From the NCBI RefSeq assembly GCF_947487305.1, contig NZ_CANKWH010000020.1, positions 1-51,383 of the forward strand: a stretch of 51,383 nucleotides of DNA, written 5' to 3'. Source of the DNA: an uncultured Paracoccus sp. (GTDB lineage Bacteria > Pseudomonadota > Alphaproteobacteria > Rhodobacterales > Rhodobacteraceae). The translations under genes were made by a program, and so were the position numbers. The notes beneath the pieces are model-generated. The model had not been told where the DNA came from. It did not search any database and saw only the letters and a program-made list of their open reading frames with translations. Positions within the stretch are counted from its first letter, which is position 1, and the number at the start of each line of letters is the position of its first letter. Shown here in pieces: positions 23,657 through 32,598 of this stretch.

Positions 23657-24071
23657 CACCGGACCCGAAGACGGGCTGACGCATTTTCTCTATCGCAGCA
23701 ATGCCCGGCCCGGCTTCACCACCGAGGATCTGCGGACCATCGTGGCCGAGGCCCGCAGCCGTAACAGCAGTTGCGGCGTCACGGGGTGTCTTCATTACGA
23801 GGATGGGCTGTTCTTTCAATGGCTTGAAGGTCCGAAGATCGCGCTGGACATGATCATCGCGTTGATCCGCAAGGATCCCCGCCACGAGGACATGACCGAT
23901 CTCTCCTATGGCCCGCTGACGGTCCGGCGCTTTGCCGACTGGTCGATGCGCGCGACCGACCGGCATCGCGCCTCGCTGCTCGACTGGTTCGCCTCGAACC
24001 AGGTCTCGACCATCGACCGAATTGCCTATGCGGGCAGCGTCTCGGCCTTCCTGGTGGCGATCAGCGTCTGA
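23646..24071 (+). CDS. BLUF-domain blue-light sensor
   Basis: A 141-residue single-domain BLUF protein, which senses blue light through FAD. The photocycle residues are all present: Tyr16 in LYRSNA, Asn40 in RSRNSSCGVTG, Gln58 in LFFQWLEG, Trp99 and Met101 in FADWSMR, matching AppA Tyr21, Asn45, Gln63, Trp104 and Met106. About 40 C-terminal residues follow the core and no output domain is fused, so it must act through a partner. The only upstream in-frame start is TTG 23646, inside the rpoD 3' end, with a poor Shine-Dalgarno; it is probably translated from the rpoD mRNA. A strong terminator follows. Confidence 0.9.
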   Translation: MTSDTGPEDGLTHFLYRSNARPGFTTEDLRTIVAEARSRNSSCGVTGCLHYEDGLFFQWLEGPKIALDMIIALIRKDPRHEDMTDLSYGPLTVRRFADWSMRATDRHRASLLDWFASNQVSTIDRIAYAGSVSAFLVAISV

Positions 24072-24094
24072 TCCCGGAGGGGTGAAGCGATCAG

Positions 24095-24125
24095 GCCCGG
24101 TCGCGCAGGCGGCCGGGCTTTTTTG
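24095..24125 (+). terminator. Rho-independent terminator of rpoD-BLUF
   Basis: Ten-pair stem beginning GCCCGG (24095-24100) and ending CCGGGC (24113-24118), loop GCAG, followed by six T. It closes the dnaG-rpoD-BLUF unit. Confidence 0.88.
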
Positions 24126-24216
24126 TGGGTTTCGTTAATCGTGACCGCAACATCTGGTTGCGCTGCGGGCGAGAAACAGGCACAAAAAGAGAACAAGACA
24201 GATGGCAGGAGAGCAG

Positions 24217-25764
24217 ATGCCCCAGGAATGGCGCGCACGGATGGCGATGTGGCTGGCCGACACTGCCCTGCTGCAGCTGTGGCTGGCGGTGGCTGTGGTT
24301 GCATTGGCGCTGCTGCTGCTCGTCCATGTCCTGTCGCGGCGTCGGCTGGCGGCGGCCCGTGCTGACGGTGACTGGCTGCGCGGCGAAAACCGCAGGATGG
24401 AAGAGGACCTGTCGCGTCAGGCCGCCACGATTGCCCGGCTGGAACCCGAATTGAGGGCCGAGGCGCAGGCGGCACGAGAGCAGAGCCTGCGGGCCGGGCA
24501 GCTGGATGTGCGGCTCGAGGCGCGCGAGGGGCGGCTGGCGGAACTCAATGAGGAACGGGACGGGCTGACCGATGCGCTGCATCAGGCCCGCCAGCAGACC
24601 GCGCGGCTGGAGAATGACTTGGGACAGCTGCGGCTGGCAGCTGAAAAGGACCGCGAGACAGCGGCGCGCGAGATTGCGACTTTGCGTGAACTGCGCGAGG
24701 AAATGTCAGGCAATTTCAAATTGATGGCGCAGGAAACCCTGCGCGTTCAAGGCGCCGACATGCAGAAGGTCCAGGGTGAACAGCTGAATGCCCTGCTAAC
24801 CCCCTTCCGCGATCAGGTGCATCGCTTCCAGACTGAATTGCAGGCCAGAAACAAGGTGTTGGACGAAGAAGGTGCGAGGTTGCGCGAACAGATCGAGGGT
24901 CTGCACCGCCGCTCCGAGGAAATCAGCCGCGAGGCGGTGGAACTGACCCGCGCGCTGAAGGGCGAGAAGCAGCGTCAGGGCGCCTGGGGCGAGATGATCC
25001 TGCAGCGGATCCTCGAGGAATCGGGGTTGCAGGAGGGCACGCATTACCAGGTGCAAAGCAGCTTCCGCGACGAGGGCGGTGCCTTGTGGCGGCCCGACGT
25101 GGTCGTGCGAATGCCCCGCGGCAAGGCGCTGGTCATCGACAGCAAGGTTTCGCTGAATGCCTATGAGCAATCGGTGAATGCCACCGAACCCGCCGATCGC
25201 GAGGCCGCGCTGAAACGCCATGTCGCCGCCATCCGCGCCCATGTCACCGCGCTGTCGGACAAGGGCTATGACGCGATGGACGATGCCTCGGTGGATTACG
25301 TGCTGATGTTCATCCCCATCGAAGGCGCCTTCTCCGAGGCGCTGCGGGTCGATCCCGATCTGGCCAGCTTTGCACTGGACCGCCGCATCGGCCTGGCCAC
25401 GCCCACCACGCTGATGCTGACCCTGCGCACGGTCGAACATATCTGGATGGTCGAACGGCGCGAGACAAACGCGCTGGAAATCGCCCGCCGCGCCGGGGCG
25501 ATCTATGACAAGGTGGCCGGTTTCGTCGACAGCATGGAGGCGGTCGGCAAGTCACTGGACGCGGCCGGCAATGCACACCGGCAGGCGATGGACCGCCTCT
25601 CGCGCGGCAAGGGCAATGTCATCAGCCATGTCGAGAAACTTCGCGTGCTTGGCGCGCGGGCGCAGAAGCGCATCGGTCTCGACCATGACGGCGAGCCGGA
25701 TGAGGAACTCGGCGTCAGCGAATTGCCCGCGCCCGAGGACCTGCCGCGCGACGCGGCGGAATGA
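24217..25764 (+). CDS. rmuC: RmuC-family DNA recombination protein
   Basis: RmuC limits recombination at inverted repeats; it is a predicted PD-(D/E)XK nuclease-like protein. The 515 residues begin with one transmembrane segment (about 14-42, LLQLWLAVAVVALALLLLV), then a long coiled coil (about 50-220, many Glu/Arg/Gln heptads), then the RmuC core with GAWGEMILQRILEESGL, WRPDVVVRMPRGKALVIDSK and DYVLMFIPIEGAF. ATG 24217 is chosen because AGGAGAG lies 4-6 bp before it; ATG 24202 lacks this. A 4-bp ATGA overlap couples it to yjbQ. Confidence 0.93.
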   Translation: MPQEWRARMAMWLADTALLQLWLAVAVVALALLLLVHVLSRRRLAAARADGDWLRGENRRMEEDLSRQAATIARLEPELRAEAQAAREQSLRAGQLDVRLEAREGRLAELNEERDGLTDALHQARQQTARLENDLGQLRLAAEKDRETAAREIATLRELREEMSGNFKLMAQETLRVQGADMQKVQGEQLNALLTPFRDQVHRFQTELQARNKVLDEEGARLREQIEGLHRRSEEISREAVELTRALKGEKQRQGAWGEMILQRILEESGLQEGTHYQVQSSFRDEGGALWRPDVVVRMPRGKALVIDSKVSLNAYEQSVNATEPADREAALKRHVAAIRAHVTALSDKGYDAMDDASVDYVLMFIPIEGAFSEALRVDPDLASFALDRRIGLATPTTLMLTLRTVEHIWMVERRETNALEIARRAGAIYDKVAGFVDSMEAVGKSLDAAGNAHRQAMDRLSRGKGNVISHVEKLRVLGARAQKRIGLDHDGEPDEELGVSELPAPEDLPRDAAE

Positions 25765-26192
25765 ACAGCACCTTCACCCTGCGCACCCATGGCCCGGCCT
25801 GCCACGATTTTACAAGGCAGGTCTCCAACTGGCTGGCAGAGATCGGCGCAGGCGAGGGGCTGGTGACGCTGATGGTTCGGCACACCTCGGCCAGCCTGCT
25901 GATCCAGGAAAATGCCGATCCCGATGTGCAGGTCGATCTCCTGGGCTGGCTCGACCGGATCGCGCCGCCGGGTGATCATCCCTCGATGGGCTGGCTGCGC
26001 CATACGCTTGAAGGCCCCGACGACATGCCGGCACATCTGAAGGCCGCCGTGCTGCCGGTCAGCCTGCAGATCCCGGTGGTCGAGGGACGGATGCGGCTCG
26101 GCACCTGGCAGGGAATCTATCTGGTCTTACATCGGACAGCGCCGCAGAGCCGGCAGGTCGCGGCGCTGTTTCTGCCGATGACGGGTGCTTAG
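25761..26192 (+). CDS. yjbQ: YjbQ family protein (UPF0047)
   Basis: A 143-residue UPF0047 protein. The family signature is complete: TLMVRHTSASLLIQENADP, then LGTWQGIYLVLHRTAP near the C-terminus. E. coli YjbQ has weak thiamin phosphate synthase activity, but the true role is unsettled. It overlaps rmuC by 4 bp and is thus in the same operon. Its TAG stop overlaps the TAA stop of the convergent dodecin gene by 4 bp. Confidence 0.92.
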   Translation: MNSTFTLRTHGPACHDFTRQVSNWLAEIGAGEGLVTLMVRHTSASLLIQENADPDVQVDLLGWLDRIAPPGDHPSMGWLRHTLEGPDDMPAHLKAAVLPVSLQIPVVEGRMRLGTWQGIYLVLHRTAPQSRQVAALFLPMTGA

Positions 26193-26392
26193 TCGTCGAG
26201 GACGAACGTGACCATCATGTTGACCCGGAAGCGGCTGATATTGCCGCCTTCGCAATCGACCGACTGCTCCTTGACCCAGGCACCCTTGACGTTGCGCAGG
26301 GTATCATTGGCCCGCTGCAGCCCCTGACGGATCGCATCCTCGAAGCCCTTTTCCGAGGTGGCGGAAATCTCGGTCACACGTGCAATGCTCAT
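26189..26392 (-). CDS. Dodecin
   Basis: A 67-residue flavin- or CoA-storage protein that forms a hollow dodecamer. The sequence follows the family throughout: MSIARVTEISATSEKGFEDA, then LQRANDTLRNVKGAWVKEQS, with the stacking aromatic Trp39 (bacterial flavin-binding form), and FRVNMMVTFVLDD at the end. A strong Shine-Dalgarno AAGGAGG lies about 6 bp before ATG 26392. It would buffer free flavins, which fits the riboflavin genes 1-10 kb away. It diverges from nrdR across 180 bp. Confidence 0.94.
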   Translation of the reverse strand: MSIARVTEISATSEKGFEDAIRQGLQRANDTLRNVKGAWVKEQSVDCEGGNISRFRVNMMVTFVLDD

Positions 26393-26497
26393 AACAATCC
26401 TCCTTGCATGTGCCGACCCAACGCCCGCCGGCCACATCGGGTTCAGCCCGGCGCGCGGCTTTCGCGCCACAGAATACCTCGGCTGCATCTTGTAGGC

Positions 26498-26506
26498 TGT
26501 GGATAA
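26498..26506 (-). promoter_or_regulatory. Consensus DnaA box upstream of nrdR
   Basis: TGTGGATAA is the exact complement of TTATCCACA, the high-affinity DnaA box. It lies 67 bp before the nrdR start in the nrdR-dodecin divergent region. It is the only exact match I noticed in the window's promoter regions. Confidence 0.6.
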
Positions 26507-26572
26507 GGCTACCCAAGCCCTGCGGGCGGTCCTATAGTGGCTGCGGATCGCGACCGAGGGGGACATACCGGA

Positions 26573-27034
26573 ATGCGCTGCCCGTTTTGTGGAAACAACG
26601 ACACGCAGGTCAAGGATTCCCGTCCCGCCGAGGACAATGTCGCCATCCGCCGCCGCCGGCTCTGTCCGGCCTGCGGGGGGCGCTTTACCACCTACGAGCG
26701 GGTGCAGCTGCGCGATCTGGTCGTGGTCAAGAGCAACGGCAAGCGCGAGGATTTCGACCGCGACAAGATGGCCCGCTCGATCCGGATCGCCATGCAGAAG
26801 CGCCCGGTCGAGCCCGAGCGCATCGAGCAGATGATCTCGGGCATCGTGCGGCGGCTGGAAAGCACCGGCGAGACCGACATTTCCTCGAAGGACATCGGCG
26901 AGATCGTGATGGAGACGCTGTCGCGCATCGACAATGTCGCTTTCGTCCGTTTCGCCAGCGTTTACATGAACTTCCAGAACGCCGGCGATTTCGACCAGTT
27001 TGTGGCCAAGCTGCGGCCCAACACCGAAGAGTGA
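26573..27034 (+). CDS. nrdR: Transcriptional repressor NrdR
   Basis: NrdR represses ribonucleotide reductase genes according to ATP/dATP state. The 153-residue protein has the N-terminal zinc ribbon (Cys3, Cys6, Cys31, Cys34 in MRCPFCGN and LCPACGGRF) followed by the ATP-cone domain from about residue 49 (VVKSNGKREDFDRDKMARSI). ATG 26573 gives the canonical N-terminus; the frame extends upstream to 26537 without family sequence. It overlaps ribD by four bases (GTGA), the usual nrdR-ribD arrangement. Confidence 0.97.
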   Translation: MRCPFCGNNDTQVKDSRPAEDNVAIRRRRLCPACGGRFTTYERVQLRDLVVVKSNGKREDFDRDKMARSIRIAMQKRPVEPERIEQMISGIVRRLESTGETDISSKDIGEIVMETLSRIDNVAFVRFASVYMNFQNAGDFDQFVAKLRPNTEE

Positions 27035-28035
27035 GCCGGGCCGAAGACGCGCGCCACATGGCCCATGCGCTGCGCCTCGCGCGGCGCGGCCTGGGCAATG
27101 TCTGGCCGAACCCGGCTGTCGGCTGCGTGCTGATCCGGAATGGCCACGTGGTCGGGCGCGGCTGGACCCAGCCCGGCGGACGTCCCCATGCCGAGCGCGT
27201 GGCGCTGGATCAGGCCGGTGCGGCGGCCCGCGGTGCGACCGTCTATGTGACGCTGGAACCCTGCGCCCATCACGGCCGCACGCCGCCCTGCGCCGAGGCG
27301 CTGGTGTCGGCGGGAGTCGCACGCGTCGTCAGTGCCATGACCGATCCCGATCCGCGCGTGGCCGGGCGCGGCCATGCGATCCTGCGCGCGGGCGGCGTCG
27401 AGGTGGTCGAGGGGGTGCGCGAAGCCGAGGCGCGGGCGCTGCAAGCCGGGTTCCTGTCGCGGGTCGAGCGCGGGCGGCCCTGGCTGGTGCTGAAGCTGGC
27501 CGCCAGTTTCGATGGCCGCATTGCCACGGCGACGGGCGAAAGCCAGTGGATCACCGGCCCGGCGGCGCGTGCCCATGTCCACGGGCTGCGGCTGACGAGT
27601 GACGCGGTGATGGTCGGTGGCGGCACCGCACGCGCCGACCGCCCCTCGCTGAACGTGCGCGGATTTGGCGCGGTGCGACAGCCGGTGCGCGTGGTGGTCT
27701 CGTCCGGCACGCTGGACGATCTGCCGCCTGAGGGGCCGGATTTCGGGCCGCTCTGGCAGGTCTCGGGCGATCCTGCCGAGCTAATGGCCGATCTTGGCGC
27801 GCGCGGGTTGACCCGGGTGTTCTGCGAAGGCGGCGGGGTTCTGGCGGCCTCGCTGCTCAGGGCCGGGCTGGTCGATGAGCTGATCGGCTACACCGCCGGG
27901 GTGGTGCTGGGGTCCGAGGGGCTGGCTTCGGTCGGGCCGTTGGATCTCGCGGCGCTGGCCGATGCGCCGCGCTTTCGGCTGGTCGAAAGCCGACGTATCG
28001 GCGCGGACCTGTTCCACCGCTGGCTCAGGGATTAA
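27031..28035 (+). CDS. ribD: Riboflavin biosynthesis protein RibD
   Basis: A bifunctional deaminase-reductase that converts the GTP cyclohydrolase II product to 5-amino-6-ribitylamino-uracil phosphate. The 334 residues include the zinc deaminase (His53-Ala-Glu55 in PHAERVAL and Cys78, Cys87 in PCAHHGRTPPC) and the C-terminal NADPH reductase (LVLKLAASFDGRIATATGES onward). The start is GTG 27031, overlapping nrdR by 4 bp. Its TAA stop and the kpsC stop on the other strand share the same TTAA. The remaining riboflavin genes resume only after a 4.6-kb capsule module. Confidence 0.95.
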   Translation: MSRAEDARHMAHALRLARRGLGNVWPNPAVGCVLIRNGHVVGRGWTQPGGRPHAERVALDQAGAAARGATVYVTLEPCAHHGRTPPCAEALVSAGVARVVSAMTDPDPRVAGRGHAILRAGGVEVVEGVREAEARALQAGFLSRVERGRPWLVLKLAASFDGRIATATGESQWITGPAARAHVHGLRLTSDAVMVGGGTARADRPSLNVRGFGAVRQPVRVVVSSGTLDDLPPEGPDFGPLWQVSGDPAELMADLGARGLTRVFCEGGGVLAASLLRAGLVDELIGYTAGVVLGSEGLASVGPLDLAALADAPRFRLVESRRIGADLFHRWLRD

Positions 28036-30026
28036 CGCCGCCAGAGCCAGGCATGACCGGACAGCGCGCCCTGCGCCTTGGCCAGAAGACGCAGCGCAGG
28101 GCCGCCGCGCGGGGCGTCGGGGTCGGCGAGACGCACCAGCGCGGTTTCCGGCGGGCAGGGCAGCCCGCTGACCGGGTCGAGATAGCGCGGATAGGCGATC
28201 AGCATGGCATGGGCCAGCGCGGCGAGGCTGGGACGGGCCTGCCGGCGGTCAGGGATCTCCCCCAGATCGCGGGTCAGGCCCCAGCCGGCATAGAAGGGTG
28301 CGCCGAGGGTCGTCACCGGCACCCCGCGCAACAGCGCCTCAAACCCCAGCGTCGAGGTGATGGTCCAGACCTCGTCCACCTGGTCGAGCAGCGCGACCGG
28401 GTCGGCCTTGCGGGCGACGTGATCGGCAAGGCGCGCGAGATCGGCTTCGGCGATCAGACCCGGGCGCAAGCCGGCCTCGACATCGGGATGTGGCTTGTAG
28501 ATGAGCCGGGCATCCGGGTTCTCGGCGCGGGCGCGTTCCAGCAGCGCAAGGTTGGTGCGTTCGGCCCCGGCGCCAAGTCGGATCGAGGCGTCATCCTCGA
28601 CCTGACCGGGCACGAGGATCAACCGGCCCGGACCGTCTGGCAACTGCGCGGACGCCCCGGCCAGATTGTATTTCGACAGCCGCGCGGCACGGATGGCCGC
28701 GACCAGCGCCAGCGCCCGCGCCTCGCCGCCCGGCGGCGGGCCTTCGGCGATCAGCCGTTCCAGCCGGCTTTCGCGCGTGGGGTCGTAATAGATGCCAAGA
28801 TCATCGGCCACCAGCGACAGTGGCGGCGTCAGTTCGGCGCCAAGCCCGCGCGAGCGCAGGAAGCCATCCTCGACCCGGATCGCCTGCGGCACTTCGGCGG
28901 CGCGGTTGGCCCAGGCCAGCGTGACCTCGGGACCGGGGGTCTTGGTGAAGCGGACACCCGACCCATTGCCAAAGGCGCGGGCGATGAAGGGGCGTTTCCA
29001 GAGCCGCATCCCATAGGCGAGATGGCCGGCGCAGTCCTGCCGGAAGGCGCGGGCCTCGGCCTCGATCTGGTTCAGCGCGCCGTTGAAATCGGTGAGCCGG
29101 TCAAGGCAGGGATCATACCATGTAGGGGCGAGCAGGTGGCTGGCGGCGAACAGCGCCTCGCGGCTGGCGCTGCCGCGCGGTGCGGCTGTTTCGTCGTGGC
29201 TCAGCCCCCAGCCGGCATAGAAGGGCGCGCCGAAAATCCGTGGGCGGTGGCCAGCCAGCAGCGCCTCGTAGCCAAGCTGGCTGCTGAGGACATAGACGGC
29301 ATCGGCATTCTCGACCAGTTTCCAGGGCGAGACCGGGCTATCGCTGAAGGCATCGCCGGGTCGCAGGTCGTCGCGGGTGAAATGGCCGGGCCGCAGCCCG
29401 GAAGCGGTTTCGGGATGGCTGCGGATCAGCACCGGCTTGCCCGGATTCTCGTCGCGCGCTGCCGTCAGCATCCGCAGGAACTCGGCGCGCCCGGCGCCCA
29501 GCAGCGAGGCATCGCCCCGGGTCTGGTCGATCACCAGCACATAGCCGGGGCGGGGCAGGGGGGGACCCTGCAGATGGGCGTTGTATTTCGACAGGTCGGC
29601 GGCGCGAAGGCGGGCGATGGCCTCGGCGGCCTCGGTCGCATGCGCCGCGCCCTCGGCCACCAGCGAGGTGATGAGCGACGGACGCGACGGGTCGAAATGC
29701 AGCCCCAGCGGATCGATCAGCAAGCCGACCGGGCCACGCAGGCCAAGCGGTGTCTTGTTGCGGCCCGGCAGGACCGAGCGCAGGAAGGCGTCCTCGACGG
29801 TGACAATCGGTGCACCCCGGCGCGCGGCGACGGCGCGGCCGCGCCATGCGGTGGGCGAAGCGCCCCAGACGCCGACCGGCTCACCGGGACCGGGCAGGCC
29901 GGTGCGGACCTGCCAGCCAGCCAGTGCCAGGATGCGCTTCAGGCGGGGGCGCAGCCAGAAGCCGCCGTTGTAAACAAAAAGCCGCCGGGCGATTGGCCCG
30001 GCGGCATCTTGGCCGGTCGATGGCAT
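28032..30026 (-). CDS. kpsC: Capsule beta-Kdo transferase KpsC
   Basis: KpsC builds the poly-beta-Kdo linker that joins group 2 capsules to a lysophospholipid anchor. The 664 residues contain two similar halves, each with the family pattern: VEDAFLRSV and EDGFLRSRG early, GIYYDPTR, RLSKYN or LSKYNAH, LVIDQT or ILVPGQVEDD, PVLIRSHPE or LIYKPHPDVEAG, and YEALLAG or FEALLRGVPVTTLGAPFYAGWG late. Two active sites of opposite linkage order are known for the family. ATG 30026 is 7 bp after the exporter gene; longer starts overlap it. Confidence 0.9.
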   Translation of the reverse strand: MPSTGQDAAGPIARRLFVYNGGFWLRPRLKRILALAGWQVRTGLPGPGEPVGVWGASPTAWRGRAVAARRGAPIVTVEDAFLRSVLPGRNKTPLGLRGPVGLLIDPLGLHFDPSRPSLITSLVAEGAAHATEAAEAIARLRAADLSKYNAHLQGPPLPRPGYVLVIDQTRGDASLLGAGRAEFLRMLTAARDENPGKPVLIRSHPETASGLRPGHFTRDDLRPGDAFSDSPVSPWKLVENADAVYVLSSQLGYEALLAGHRPRIFGAPFYAGWGLSHDETAAPRGSASREALFAASHLLAPTWYDPCLDRLTDFNGALNQIEAEARAFRQDCAGHLAYGMRLWKRPFIARAFGNGSGVRFTKTPGPEVTLAWANRAAEVPQAIRVEDGFLRSRGLGAELTPPLSLVADDLGIYYDPTRESRLERLIAEGPPPGGEARALALVAAIRAARLSKYNLAGASAQLPDGPGRLILVPGQVEDDASIRLGAGAERTNLALLERARAENPDARLIYKPHPDVEAGLRPGLIAEADLARLADHVARKADPVALLDQVDEVWTITSTLGFEALLRGVPVTTLGAPFYAGWGLTRDLGEIPDRRQARPSLAALAHAMLIAYPRYLDPVSGLPCPPETALVRLADPDAPRGGPALRLLAKAQGALSGHAWLWRR

Positions 30027-30033
30027 CGGGGAT

Positions 30034-31167
30034 TTATTCGCCGATGCTGGACAGGCTGTCGGCGGTCGACGCGCCGCCTGTGATGGCCGAAAGCGTCTTC
30101 TGCCACTGCACATAGGGTGCCTCGGTGACATAGACGGTATCGCCGTCGCGGATCAGGAAGTCGCGGGCGAGGAACAGCCCGTTCGGACGGGTCAGGTCCA
30201 GCACATAGGCCATGCGCTGTGTGCCATAGACCGGCTGCCCCAGCACCTGGCTGGCGACCGATTCCGGCTCGTCGCGCAGGACGAAGACCCCGGTCGGATC
30301 GGCGAGGCTCGAGCTGAGGCCGCCGACCATGGCAATGGCCTCGACGGCGTTGATCGTCTCGTTGCCAAGCGGCACCCGGGTCTGGCCGCCAAGCGCGCCA
30401 AGGGCGGTGAAGCTGCGCTGGTCCTCTTCGACCAGAACGATGTCGCCGGGACGCAATGCGATGTCATTGGAGGGCGAGGACCAAAGCTCGGTCATGCTGA
30501 CCTTCCCCGCCTCGTTGCCACGCTTGACAGTCACCACAGCAACCTCAGGTTCGATCGACACACCGCCGGCACGCGCCAGCATCGCCGAGAGCGTGCGGGT
30601 CGGCCGCTCGATCGGATAGACGCCCTGCGACATGACCTTGCCGATGACCGAGACGGTCGCGCCGTCGCCGGCCACGCGGGTCACGGTGACTTGCGGGTCG
30701 GGGGTCTGGGACGAGAGCCGGTCGGTGATGGTCTGGCGCAGCCGGTCGGGGGTGCTGCCTGCGGCACGGATGGTGCCGGCATAGGGCACGAAGATATTGC
30801 CCGAACTGTCGACCTGGATCTGCTGCAGCTCGGTCGAGCTGGCGCCGAGCGAGGCCAGAAGCCCGTCATCGACGTTTTCCCAGACCGCGATGCCCAGCAC
30901 GTCCCCCGAGCGGATCTCGTCGGCGCCAACGGCGCTGGCGGCCTGGAAGGCCCTGGAGAACCCGTAGGATGGCGCGAAATTCGCCGTGCGGGTCACGTGG
31001 TTATTGACATAAATGATATGCGCATCGCCGCCCCGTTCGACCGAGCCGGCGTAAATTTCGCTTTTGCTGGGACCAGAGCGGGGCAAACCGCAGGCGGCAA
31101 GGGCGCAGACTGCAGCCATCATGGCCAGTCGCAGCATGCCACCGCGGCCCATTCTCGGAACTGTCAC
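30034..31167 (-). CDS. Wza/KpsD-type polysaccharide export lipoprotein
   Basis: A 377-residue outer-membrane export protein. The N-terminus has a signal peptide and lipobox LAAC (Cys26 by the GTG 31167 start), then the Poly_export domain (VGADEIRSGDVLGIAVWEN to about residue 165) and two SLBB repeats (VSVIGKVMSQGVYPI and RVPLGNETINAVEAI). Such proteins form the outer-membrane channel for capsule. AGGAGA lies 8 bp before GTG 31167. It sits between kpsS and kpsC on the same strand, so the three are probably one operon. It is shorter than E. coli KpsD and nearer to Wza in type. Confidence 0.9.
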   Translation of the reverse strand: MTVPRMGRGGMLRLAMMAAVCALAACGLPRSGPSKSEIYAGSVERGGDAHIIYVNNHVTRTANFAPSYGFSRAFQAASAVGADEIRSGDVLGIAVWENVDDGLLASLGASSTELQQIQVDSSGNIFVPYAGTIRAAGSTPDRLRQTITDRLSSQTPDPQVTVTRVAGDGATVSVIGKVMSQGVYPIERPTRTLSAMLARAGGVSIEPEVAVVTVKRGNEAGKVSMTELWSSPSNDIALRPGDIVLVEEDQRSFTALGALGGQTRVPLGNETINAVEAIAMVGGLSSSLADPTGVFVLRDEPESVASQVLGQPVYGTQRMAYVLDLTRPNGLFLARDFLIRDGDTVYVTEAPYVQWQKTLSAITGGASTADSLSSIGE

Positions 31168-31266
31168 CTCGAGATTCTCCTGTAGTCAGTTGATTCCCCT
31201 CTTGGTGGGGGACGCTTGCCGTGAAGACTAGCGACAGTCTCCCGGCATTGCCATCGTTTTAGCCTA

Positions 31267-32598
31267 TCAGACCAGTTGATCCGCAAGCTGTTGTCGATGT
31301 GCCGCACAGCCGTCAGCCAGCGCCTCATAGGGGTCCGCCGGGGCCAGCATCATGTCGACGATGTGGCGCAGTGCCGGGGCGCGGGATCTCGCTGCATAGA
31401 AGCCGCCCGGGATCTGGCTGGTGTGCAGCAGGTAGGACCGGTAGGTGCGATAGGCCCGGCTGCTGGGCGGCTGCGGGTTCTTGATGAACTCGCCGAGCGA
31501 CTGGGGCGAAACCAGCTCGGGCTTGTCATAGACGCCGCGGCCCATGACCTTGACCGGCAGTCCGCGCCACAGCGCCTGCTGCGCGGCGGTCGAATTCACC
31601 GTGATCGCGGCGCGGGCCTGGCTGAGCAATTGCGCCAGCTTGCCGCCGCGCAGGTAATGCACCCGGTCGCTGATGCCCAGTTCGGCCGCCTTGGCAAAGA
31701 TGTTGCGACGGTTGCGCGAGCGGCCATCCTCGAGCGGATGGGCCTTGAAGACCATGTGGTGATGCTGCGCCGCGCTGCGGGCAAACTCGGTCAGGCACTC
31801 GTCGGTGAATTCCTTCATCCGGTCATAGGAAGAATGGGCGCGGAAGCTGGAGTCATGCTCCAGCTGCATCAGCACCAGATGATAGGGGAAGCCGCCGCGG
31901 CGGATCCGGCGCGACTCGATCCAGCTCTGGATCATGAACAGCGGGCTGAGCAGCAGCTTGCGCAGCTGCAGATGGAATTCCTCCATCACGCTGATCTCGC
32001 GGTGGCTGCGATAGCCGGGGTATTTGCGGTTCGCCACCAGCACCAGGAAATGGTAGAAGGCGCCGTAGAACTTGTGCTGGTTCACGTCGCCCCAGCGCGC
32101 CGGTGGGCGCAGGGTCTCGTCATCGGCGTCTTTCAGCGCGTCCTGCATCTCGGGCAGGTCGATCTGCATCAGACGCGAATGGCCGTTGGAACCGCCCCGC
32201 TCGTAAGTGACCCAGTAGGGGCGCAGATAGCCCTCTTCGACCACGTGCAGCGTCAGGCCGTGCAGGCGCGCCGCAGCGCGGGCGGCGGCATGGGCCGGGC
32301 GCACATCGCCGTAAAGCACGATGTCGGTGATGCCGCGTTCGGCGATGATGCGTTCGAGATGCTCGGGCCAGGTCTGGATCGGGCCGGCATGGCGGATATA
32401 GCGCGCCTTGTCGGACCAGAAGAATTCGTCACCGGCATTGAAACCTGCGCGCCAGACGGTCGCCCCGGCGGCGCGCAGCTGTTTTCCCAGCCTGTCGAAG
32501 AAGGGACCATGCGGCCCCTGCAACAGCAGGAATGTCCGTGGTTCGTCCGGTCCGCGCCGGCCAACGGAGAAGATCGATTCTATGTGTTTCTGATACAT
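31267..32598 (-). CDS. kpsS: Capsule Kdo transferase KpsS
   Basis: KpsS adds the first beta-Kdo to the phosphatidylglycerol acceptor, the start of the capsule linker. The 443-residue protein shows the Capsule_synth family pattern: FLLLQGPHGPFFDRLGKQLR, GDVRPAHAAA, VVEEGYLRPYWVTYERGG, HHHMVFKAHPLEDG and VNSTAAQQALWRGLPVKVMG. ATG 32598 gives the typical N-terminus; the frame continues upstream to 32793 without family sequence. It is the first gene of the module and diverges from ribE across 238 bp. The KpsM/KpsT ABC transporter genes are not in this window. Confidence 0.9.
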   Translation of the reverse strand: MYQKHIESIFSVGRRGPDEPRTFLLLQGPHGPFFDRLGKQLRAAGATVWRAGFNAGDEFFWSDKARYIRHAGPIQTWPEHLERIIAERGITDIVLYGDVRPAHAAARAAARLHGLTLHVVEEGYLRPYWVTYERGGSNGHSRLMQIDLPEMQDALKDADDETLRPPARWGDVNQHKFYGAFYHFLVLVANRKYPGYRSHREISVMEEFHLQLRKLLLSPLFMIQSWIESRRIRRGGFPYHLVLMQLEHDSSFRAHSSYDRMKEFTDECLTEFARSAAQHHHMVFKAHPLEDGRSRNRRNIFAKAAELGISDRVHYLRGGKLAQLLSQARAAITVNSTAAQQALWRGLPVKVMGRGVYDKPELVSPQSLGEFIKNPQPPSSRAYRTYRSYLLHTSQIPGGFYAARSRAPALRHIVDMMLAPADPYEALADGCAAHRQQLADQLV

